NCBI GenBank assembly: GCA_030248225.1
Contig: JASANE010028610.1
Location: 1 to 64,000 of the forward strand
Direction of reading: 5' to 3'
DNA: 64,000 bases
DNA from: Trileptium ribeirensis
Taxonomy: Eukaryota; Nematoda; Enoplea; Enoplida; Thoracostomopsidae
A program made the translations under genes and the position numbers. The notes beneath the pieces are model-generated. The model saw only the letters and a program-made list of their open reading frames with translations, made no database searches and was not told where the DNA came from. Shown piece by piece: positions 55,304-64,000 of the stretch (positions within the stretch are counted from its first letter, which is position 1; the number at the start of each line of letters is the position of its first letter).

Positions 55304-58300
55304 CTATAAAACCACGTATATATATATGTCGCCACAACTTTTTAATTATCGGATTTTGTCACAATCTGCTACGGCTCTAAAGCCACGCTTTTCATGCCGT
55401 GATTAGCCAGCGATTTTTTGGGCTGAGCCAGATCCTACAAATGTATTTAGCTAATAGTAAAGCGAGGCTAATAAATTTCCACAAGGACCGGAATCTGGTC
55501 TAAAAGCCGGAAATATATGACGACAATGCAAAATCACGAAAAAATGGAATTGGTGATATTTATGGTCGTATATTCGTAAAACATCCTTTCAATTACAATA
55601 GCATAATTTTCATTTATAAGAGACCGTGTTTTACATACCTACTAGGTTGGCTAGTAAAGACGCTTAAACAAAAATTTTGAAAATAGCTATATTTACGTAT
55701 TTATATTACCTGCATTTATGCGTCTTGCGTTAATTACTACTAATATTGCCTTTTTTGGGCCCAGAGCGATATATTTTGCCTGTAACAATCTGCTAAATCG
55801 AATGTAATAAATATTTTTTCAGTAATTCATCCCGGCTACGAAACCCTGAGATAACCACCCCAGCTCGTACAAACATACTAGCATAGCATAGCTATTTATT
55901 TTATTTATATATGAAGGGCCGAATGTGGCTGTGCCTTTTTATCACGAACCAAAAACCACGTGACAGAATCCGGCCCTAGGTCACACATCTTAAGATAAAT
56001 GATGCATTAATATATACGTCGCTTATTTTCGGTTAATCTGTCTAAAAACTTTCGCAGTCTTTTGTTTTTACTTGAAAGTGTATTACTCGTTCATGTGTAT
56101 ATATCATGCATGTGAATATATATCATGCATGATTGTTTAAACCATAGGTGTTATTCCCTAAAGGCCGGACCCACTCCCCAAGTCATATTTTGCTGTCCTT
56201 CTTAATGAAAAAGTTAAATTTGGGGCATAATTAAAGAAAATGAAAGTGCTCCTCTGTGGAAAGGGAGATCTACCCATCCACCAGAGTACCGTCAACCCTC
56301 ATCCTTTAAGCCGATTGACCTTCGACAGCTATGGTTTATACTTGTACATGCATGGGCCAATGTACTGTCTTGAAGTATGATATTGTCAAATATCAAGTAG
56401 CTTCTTATAGCTTTGTTTGTTCTACTTAAGTGATTTAGCGTAATTATGCTTAAATGTTAGCATTAATAAGTTTATTATTAAGCATAACATTTACAATAAG
56501 CAGTGTTGGACAACGGCCGGTGACGGCTTGCCGTTAAATTTTCCAGCAGGGCTGGCTGTCAGCTAACAGCCGTCCGACGACCTAAATAGCTGGGCGACGG
56601 CTAGAGTGCTAGGAAACTTGTCTTACTACGATATTATTATTTTAATATTAAATACTTTTTCAGAATTTGTTCAAAAATCAGTTTATACCCTTTAAACCTT
56701 TCACAAGGTACTATAGCAAATGACGAATCTTGCGCGTAGGCTAGGCTGACGATTATAGCAAGACTGTACTATATTCTGGGCGACGGCCGGCCTTGAAGTC
56801 TATCATAACACATTGACACATATTAGTTGAATCATAAACATACAAAACAATAAAAATATGTAACCTTATTAAACATTATTTATTTATTATTTGCTGATAC
56901 TTTCCGAAATTATGTATTGTGAATATTCATGAAATTATCCGACCATGAAATTTGACGTGACGCGCATTTGGGCACATCGCACATTGGGATCCTCTACTAT
57001 AACTATTCTTATTTTAAGCATAAAGATTATTCGTCTTGGGCAATGGCCGTTAAACGGTCCGCCGACAGCCAGCGCCCGACCGTTGACAATTTTCCGGCGG
57101 CCTCAAATCCGTCGGTAGGCCATTAACATTTTACTGTAACTGAGATTTGCCAAAGTCGTTGGTAAAGCAGTTCTGGTCAATCGGTCGGCCGGCTGTAGTC
57201 TATACGTTTATATATATTATGTGTTTAAATATGACAAGATTTTATTAGCTCGGTATAAAATTATAACATGTTGGTTATAGAGGATTATGCATCAAACAGT
57301 TCCGGTAGTGTGGTTTATAATTAACTTGTTATACAGTAGTACAGATTTTGCAAAACGTAATCTACAGAACTTTGCATTGAAGTAGTTTGAGGCAACATGA
57401 ACTTTGGAGAACTTGGTTAAAATTGTAACTAGGACAATTTTGTGGAGATTTGGTACTATTAACTTTCAAATATTGAAAGTTCTCACAGCAATCGATTGCG
57501 AAGCTAGATCATTGAGATATGAGAAAAGGAAATTACTTGTCTGGAAATCAAAAGAAGCTAACATCTTCACATACATTGTGGAACACTAACTGCAATTAAT
57601 CACATGCCACTGTTCACCCACACTACGTGAATACATAAATGAAGAACAAAACAATCCACCCACCACCCAGCCCACAATTGGGCTGACTTAAAATATTTTG
57701 GCTGCTCACGCGTTATGAACTCAGTCATATTCAGTTTGATTCTCAGAAATGCACATGTCTATTGAGCACAGTGATTGTATTTAAATTTTCGCCCTCCAAG
57801 CCTCCAATGGAATAATATATGCCTAGGTGTGGCTAACATTAATGATCTACTTGGGATATCCGCGTCCCCTTTCTGCTGAGCTATATCCGCCATTGGGACA
57901 AAATCTTTGTTTTCGTTGAGCCCAAATTTTTTATGAAATACTAAATATGGATCTGTGATTTCAATTTATTGTGTAAACGGTACGCCGCTTGTTATGTCAA
58001 CGACGTTATGTAAAACTAAAATATAACCATGATAGCATAAATATATAAACATAGCGTAAATATAGCATAAACATAGCATACAAGATGGAACCTTGTCCAG
58101 AAAGTGTAGCACGAGCAATAAAAGTTAAAATAGGTAGTCACCGTACCATAAAGCGTAAAAAAATTGTGAGACAAATGGAGTGCAGACCATCTTATTGTCG
58201 ATATTACAAGACCAGATCTACGCCTTGCCTCAAGCTTATCTCACGTAGCTCGCAGGTTACCTTAAGTCGTGAAACTGCTGTCTCACGTTCCAAAGCCGAG

Positions 58301-59480
58301 CACTTTTAACTGATGAATAATACAACGTCACTCTTGGCTGCCACTCGCTAGCGCGTAAACCGACACATTTGTCTGAGCGTAAAACACGAAGCGAAGTGCT
58401 GATGAGTTTGTCGTGAGGCGTGTGTTTAAGCGCGCGTTGTTATTCGCTTGCTTTGCGAGCTTCTTCAAGGATCCTAGCAACTACTAAAGAGCTAAATTCA
58501 AGATTCGTGGTATCATTACTTCGCTAATTTTTCCGGAAAGGAGTTTTTTCTTTTAATTTCCGCGGGAACTGGAAAGCTTAAGATATACATATATGAAATA
58601 TAGAAATTGAAATGTTTGAAATTCCCAAGGCAATTTGTTTTTAATGGGTAACTAGTGCACATATCATATGGCGGATGGAAGTATATGCAAATTTGGCTTG
58701 CTCTCTAGAATATTCGTGTATCGATGCAAACTGTATATCCCATGTATACAAATCAGTTAATTTGACTGTAGCAGTTCAACAAGTGCTGTTTTCGAAGAAA
58801 ACTGGGTTCGTGAACAAATGGTATCAATGTGTTTGTTAACACGAATTTCAAAATCTCCTTGTTGGGATTTATACATACATATATACGTGCTATAAAATAT
58901 GCTTAATGCACATTAAAACCCATTTGACGAACGAACATTAAAACTTGCCGACGAACTTTGAAAGCTCCCTCCCCCACCCCCACAAATTTTAAAGTAACGT
59001 AACTCCAGATTTTGTTAGGGTAGAACACTATGACAATCATGGTCACGTTGACTGCTTTTTAATGAAGGATACATTTGAAAGCAGCCTGCTGACTTAAGTA
59101 ATGTCTTTGCGACTAACGCATCGCAAATTTAATGGTTTGGTTCCACCAGTATATATTCCTGTTGATTATTGGGTTTTAGTAATAGGCCGAACTATCGCCC
59201 TAGTTTTAGGAAGAATGGGCAAATTTTTTGTATCAGCTCTGGGGTAACTGATACGCTTGGCATCGAAAAAGAACCAACATTTGCTCAACTTTTGAAGTAA
59301 AATTCGGCCCTAAACTGCGATATCAATATATGTAGGAAAAAACTAAAAACACTACAGAGTGTCCCATGTGTAATGCCCCAGGAATAAAGTGGCCTAGCAC
59401 GCCAAATACTAAACATGTCTAAAAGTGTTTTGGTATGCACCTAGTCTCATATCACCTTGCATGATAATTTAGGCCCGCGA
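55304..59480. other. Gene-poor region
   Basis: AT-rich. Contains 'gacggcc'-rich diverged direct repeats at 56505-57205 and short 'catagcataaatata' repeats at 58030-58080. Any upstream exons of the minus-strand gene should lie here or beyond, but none is recognised. Confidence 0.45.
56505..57205. repeat. Diverged GACGGCC-rich direct repeat
   Basis: 'caacggccggtgacggcttgccg', 'attttcc(a/g)gc' and 'cggccggc(c/t)ttgaagtctat' in the first part (56505-56800) are echoed at 57045-57205. Short inverted pieces (cggccg, gccggc) are common. Possibly a worn MITE pair. Confidence 0.45.
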
Positions 59481-60066
59481 TGTCGTGCGTCCATCGTCAG
59501 GACTCTCTGGGCTACGAGGCTTTGACCGGCGGTACACCGAAATATAATTGGGGATGTGTACTGGAGCCAACGTTATTGGCTCTCTATCTGGCAGCGATGC
59601 TCGAATTCGTTAGCCAAAAGACAGACAAAGGAATCTAGCTTCGCACTCATCTTGATGGAGGCCTGTTCAATCTTGCCAGACTTAAGGCCTCCACTAAAAC
59701 CACTTCTATTTGTGTAAGGCAATTGCTCTACGCTGATGACTCAGCGCTCGTGGCTTCGAACCTGTCCGACATACAAGAGATAGTGAAAGCCTTTAGTGAT
59801 GCAGCAGCTAGTTTCGGGCTTCGCATCAACACTGCCAAAACGGAACTACTATATCAACCGCCACCGTCTCCAATGCTTGGAACGAAGCTGGCGGTATCCG
59901 TCAATGGCCAAAACCTGACAAATGTTCACTCCTATATCTATCTGGGTAGCTCTGTTTCCAGCGACAACTCAATAGATGCAGAGATAAACAGAAGAATTCA
60001 ATCAGCCTGTAAAGCCTTCGGCACTTTCAAAGATCGGCTGTGGTCCAGGCATGACATAAAACTGCA

Positions 60067-60839
60067 GGGTCTTTTCTTTTAGCCCCCCCCAGCCCGAATT
60101 TGGTCAATTTTGAAGATACAGAGCTGATTTTGGTATCAATAGAGTCAGCTCGATAAGGCGGTTCAGAAAATACCCATTTTACCAACATCCTTGAAAAATT
60201 TTTTTCGAATTTTTGAGGTCCCAATGGTCCCCCCTTGGGAACCCAAAATTTTTTCTTTGGAATATGGTTATGTTGGGTACCATTCGAATCAGTTTGATTA
60301 GAGAAATCTACTGGTGTGTATTTTATTGAAATCTACGCCACCGTTAGAAAGTTATGAAGGACCCAAGTAACCCTGAAGGGCGGAAATAAAATGCAGGCCA
60401 TGCCTTTCTCGATATACTAAGCCTAAGCCTTAGTCTTAGCCTAAGCTAAGATCCCTATATGAGCCATGTACTAAGCCTAAGCCTAAGTCGGGGGGCTGCC
60501 GCCCCCCGAACCCCCGCTCTAAGCTGTTCTTTTTTCTACCGTTATAACATAGCCCCTCAGGGTTAATTGGGTCTCTCATAACTTTCTAACGGTGTAGTAG
60601 ATTTCTCTCATCAAGCCGATTCGAATGGTACCCAACATGACCATATTCTGAAGGAAAAAATTTTTGGGTTCCCAAGGGGACCATTGGGACCTCAAAAATC
60701 AAAAAAAAATTTTCAGGGATGTTGGTAAAATGGGTATTTTCTGAACCGCCTTATCGAGCTGAATCTATGGACACCAAAATCAGCTCTGTATCTTCAAAAT
60801 TGACCAAATTCGGGCTGGGGGGGCTAAAAGAAAAGACCC
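60067..60839. mobile_element. Foldback MITE with 8-bp duplication, inside the LINE
   Basis: 773 bp. The ends GGGTCTTTTCTTTTAGCCCC and its inverted copy continue as inverted repeats for about 290-300 bp each (60067-60370 and 60550-60839). This leaves a loop of about 180 bp. The flanks are AAACTGCA at 60059-60066 and 60840-60847. Eight-base duplications fit hAT or Merlin; no transposase is present. Ignoring the insert and one duplication restores continuity of the LINE. Confidence 0.92.
60370..60575. repeat. Loop of foldback MITE, copy 2 of the small repeat family
   Basis: Shared with 51390-51585 and 62945-63135. Contains 'cctaag' and 'cttag' pieces in both orientations and 'gtcggggggctgccgccccccgaac'-like GC-rich inverted halves. 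Confidence 0.7.
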
Positions 60840-61440
60840 AAACTGCATACCAAAATTAAAGTGTACAATGCTGCAGTTCTGCCATGTTTGCTATACGCAA
60901 CAGAGACGCTAGTCCTCCACCGGAAGTTTGTCATTCAACTCCGCCATCTTCGCCAGATTATGAACATCACGGGGCAAGACAAAATACCAGATCTCGCTAT
61001 CCTCCAACGCGCAGGCGTGGCAAGCGTTGAAGCACACATTACCGCAGCACAACTCAGGTGGGCTGGTCACATCTCACGAATGCCAGAAGATCGCCTACCC
61101 AAAAAAGTGTTGTTCAGCGAGCTTGAACACGGAAAGCGAAAATATGGTTTACAGAGGCTGAGGTTCAAAAACACACTAAAGAGGAACATGGTCGATGCGA
61201 ACATAAATCCAAGCACATGGGAACAGCAGGGTGTCTGACAGAGCAGGTTGGCGTAACTCACTACACCAAGCCAAAAAGATAGTCGAAGCAAAAAGACAAT
61301 CTGCATCGCAGGCTGCACACGGCAGGCGTCATACAGTTCCAGTCTCAGGCGAATTCAGTTGTGACTATTGCGATCGCCGATGTCGTTCTAGAGCCGGGCT
61401 TACTGCTCACAGACGAGCATGCAGACGCTGACTTTCACTA

Positions 61441-61579
61441 CTCCCTTAAAAAATCATCTTCGACAACGAAGGATTACCGACACTCTCATGTATAACTTAA
61501 GTTATTGATGAATGACACCCTAAGTGGGAATATGGGCGCCTCCAAGATCAATGAATTCTTCCAGTCGAAAACGCACATT
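61441..61579. other. Spacer after LINE
   Basis: Holds 'tgaatgacaccctaagtggga', possibly a worn terminal repeat of the neighbouring mariner-type element. Confidence 0.35.
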
Positions 61580-62205
61580 TCAGCAGAGCCTTCGAATAAT
61601 GTGAGGCGTCAGAATGGACAGGTACTCCGATATAGCCTCTTTCAGGCATAGCAGGGTTCGTGGTTTGCGTTTGTATACGTTTTTCTTCAATACTCGCACA
61701 GAAAAAAGTCTGAAGGGTTTAGGCCAGGAGAAGGTGCAGGCCATTCGCCAGGGCCTCGGCGCGCCAAACAACGGTCAGGGAAGGTTTCATCCAACCAACG
61801 GCGCACAGCCATCGCAAAATGAGGAGGCGCGCCATCCTACATAAAGTAAAGGCTGTCAATATTTGGTAACTGTTGAATATTGGGAAAAATTTCATTTCGT
61901 AGCATCGTTAAATAGTTGTCTGTACCATCGAAAAAGCACGGCAAGAAATCCGCCAGACCACACGCCGACCAGGGGTATTGATATGGTGTTCGATAGTGTT
62001 ATGAGGGTTTTCTGCATGCCAAGAAAGACAAGCCAACTGAATACAGTCTTACTGCAGTTATTCGATCAGCCAAATTAAGTCGAATGTCAGATATATTGTT
62101 ATACGTAGATGGTTATTATATGTTCGGTAAAAAATCCTGAAAGTATGAGGGTTGCAAGTGTAAGCAACAATTTGAAGTTGGAGCGTTACTTATGGGACAC
62201 CCTAT
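61580..62205 (-). pseudogene. IS630/mariner-type transposase remnant with one TIR
   Basis: On the minus strand, pieces in shifting frames match DDE_3 transposases. NYLTMLRNEIFPNIQQLP lies near 61900. DGAPPHFAMAVRRWLDETF and then GEWPAPSPGLNPSDFFLCEY lie at 61700-61845. LKKNVYKRKPRTL and LKEAISEYLSILTP lie at 61590-61695. Stops include a TAG just before DGAPPH. At the right, 62176-62200 reads TTGGAGCGTTACTTATGGGACACCC in two parts, the usual terminus of such elements (GGGTGTCCCATAAGTAACG on the minus strand). It is inactive. Confidence 0.8.
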
Positions 62206-63440
62206 TGATAAAGTCTTCAGCTATCTTATGATATTAATGGTTGAAGATTTCTCCTGTGAAAGTTTGCGCAGATGATAGACAAAATCGAAAATAGACTTTG
62301 TAACAGATTTGAGCTTTGAATAATGATTGTTTACTTCTGCTCATGACGAAAGCTCTAACAGTAAACGCATAAACACGGTCACGCGCAACCTCAATCGAAT
62401 TACACTAAAAGTAGTTATTAATTGCAGCAGAAAATTGGTTGAGCCGTTCGAGAGCTATTATTTACACATGTTGCAACAAGCATATATTTGCATCTTGTAT
62501 AGCGTTAAATTGCTAAAAATTATAGGAATATATTGTTAGAAATAACCCGAGGTCAAGTTTAATAATCTAGTTGAACATTGTGATGCATCCGACCAACCGG
62601 TACGGCCTGGTGTTGCTGAGGCATGTTTTAAACGCAAAGTATATATCTCTAAGTATTTGCATTAGTTATTTGATCTTGAATGACACAAGGTCCGACTGAC
62701 TCACAAGGCCTGACGATTAGTTGAGATTGGGTATACAATATTTGATCTGCTGGGGACATATATATGAGTTTTGGAATCTCGAAGCTTCTAGCACTGTGCA
62801 ACTAATTTTTCAACGTGATAACTGGCCATGTATGTTTTACTTGAAGCACGTTTCACTGCGACATAAATTCCTATAAAGCGTTTCGAATATATATGGCAAC
62901 CTAGATATACTACTTGGCCTTTTAGTGGCATGTCAAATCGGGCCAAGGTAAATCGGCGGGGCGTAAGTGTAATGCATGCCATCCCGTTCTCGATATAATA
63001 AGCCTTAGGTTAGGTCCTTGTATGACATACACACTAACCATAAGTCGAGAGACTGCCGTCCCCTAACTCCCTTCATTAAGCAGTTCCTTTTCCAATGCTA
63101 TAACGTTAGTACCTCAATGTTATCTGGGTTTCAACGCGCAACAAACCTAATTTACCATGGCGGTGGCAACTTATTTTTTACGCAATTTTTAAAAGTAACA
63201 AACGAAAAACCGTGTAAACAAAACCAAACGGCCACATCTAGGTTGAACACAGGGCATTCAAGTTCGTAGTGCTATACACTGACCAATTACATCATATTTA
63301 CGTAGGTATGTACCGCAGTGCGTTGCAAGCAGTATGATGGACACTGCATCACTCCTAAACTGTTTTCGAATGTTGCTGATATATGCTCATGAAAATAACT
63401 TCAAGCGACAAGTGCCTATCTCATCAGCCGTGGTGCGTAC
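62206..63440. other. Intergenic, with one copy of the small repeat
   Basis: Copy 3 of the small inverted-end repeat lies at about 62945-63135. No genes recognised. Confidence 0.45.
62945..63135. repeat. Small inverted-end repeat, copy 3 of 3
   Basis: 'atgccatcccgttctcgatat(a)ataagcc' and 'cataagtcgagagactgccgtccccta' match copies at 51390 and 60370. Confidence 0.6.
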
Positions 63441-63464
63441 ACTGCAAAAACGTTGAATCAAATG

Positions 63465-63710
63465 TTGACTACTGAGTCAGTCCTTTTTAACACTAAGCTT
63501 GAGACAACCTTGACTTAATTTGAGCCAAGATTTGACTGAATTTGAGTCAAGTTGACTCATTAGTAGGTCTTTTTTAACCCTAACCTTAAGATAAACTGAC
63601 TGAATTTGAGTCAAAGTTTCACTCAATTTGAGTTAAGGATGACTCAAAAAAGCTTTTCGCAACTTAAGTCAAAGTTTAACTCAAGCGTTTGGGTTTAAAA
63701 AGAACCGACT
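63465..63710. repeat. Short degenerate repeat with five AP-1-type palindromes
   Basis: TGAGTCA or TGACTCA occurs at 63473, 63543, 63553, 63607 and 63640. They sit in repeated 'aatttgagtcaa' and 'ttaactcaa' pieces separated by 'ctttttaac'-type blocks. The repeat nature is plain; a binding function is not shown. Confidence 0.7.
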
Positions 63711-64000
63711 CAACACTAAAAATTTAATTCAATGTTTTTGCAACATTAATTTTTCGTTATAACTATACATAAACGTAGCTAGACGCACAAATTTTTCGGA
63801 AATAGCTGTTGTACAACGGTTATAGGTGGAATAATTGGTGTAATATATTTACTTAGTTTATAGTACTAACAGTTAAAATTATATACTGCGACTGCAAGAA
63901 TGCACTCATGGAGTGCTACATCTATTCACGCACAGAAACAAAACAGCAAATAGCATGAATAGCAGCTAGAATTACATTATATCCAGTGTCACTTTTAGCC
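63711..64000. other. Right edge, nothing recognised
   Basis: AT-rich sequence with no motif or repeat seen. Confidence 0.4.

Larger units (their letters stand above)
59480..61440 (+). pseudogene. Non-LTR retrotransposon 3' half, interrupted
   Basis: RT palm: GCVLEPTLLALYLAAMLEF near 59555, one in-frame TAG, then LLYADDSALVASNL near 59725 with an intact YADD box. SVNGQNLTNVHSYIYLGSSV follows. After the inserted element, the frame continues at 60855 with VYNAAVLPCLLYATETLVL, then AQLRWAGHISRMPEDRLPK. A one-base shift near 61230 leads to the C-terminal finger CDYCDRRCRSRAGLTAHRRAC and a stop at 61431. The 5' part with the endonuclease is missing, the usual 5' truncation. Clade not assigned. Confidence 0.85.

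Noticed and set aside
57404..57589. 61-residue plus-strand ORF as an exon
   Set aside because: No convincing splice sites and no family resemblance.

Overview
The window is animal (metazoan) nuclear DNA, AT-rich, with long introns and many mobile elements. Three things point this way. There is a multi-exon gene with canonical splice sites. There is a BEL/Pao LTR retrotransposon, a group known from animals. There is a Merlin-type DNA transposon. I see no operons, bacterial promoters or CRISPR arrays, and I cannot name the species.

Main gene: positions 9887-42833 on the + strand hold fourteen exons of an endosomal-type Na+(K+)/H+ exchanger of the SLC9A6/7/9 (NHE6/7/9) group. All intron phases agree, and the exons join to 527 codons plus a stop. 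The N-terminal exons are not seen and probably lie left of the window, because the window starts inside a retrotransposon that sits upstream of the first visible exon. One intron (28284) uses a GC donor. The C-terminus appears to have two alternative ends: a short one stopping at 39458 with an AATAAA at 39531, and a long one using two more exons at 40820 and 42708.

Mobile elements by region: 1-7834 is an antisense BEL/Pao element with two LTRs, an open gag, an open integrase block and a ruined protease/early RT region. The exchanger introns hold satellite arrays (10860-12040, 21060-22160), several MITE families, a 1078-bp terminal-inverted-repeat element with TAA duplications (34923-36000) and a large GC-rich minisatellite (36268-37742). 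From 45690 to 47200 there is a degenerate minus-strand LINE, itself split by a 309-bp TAA-flanked MITE. From 59480 to 61440 there is a plus-strand LINE, split by a 773-bp foldback MITE with an 8-bp duplication. From 61580 to 62205 there is a decayed IS630/mariner-type transposase.

Second gene: on the minus strand, exons 55303-55145 and 51960-51718 look like the last two exons of an unrecognised coiled-coil protein. Their shared intron holds a 235-bp satellite. Into that satellite a Merlin element (53101-54922) has inserted, with TIRs of more than 300 bp and a perfect 8-bp target duplication. A lone plus-strand terminal-exon candidate of unknown identity lies at 50405-50601. The last 600 bases carry a short repeat with five AP-1-type palindromes.
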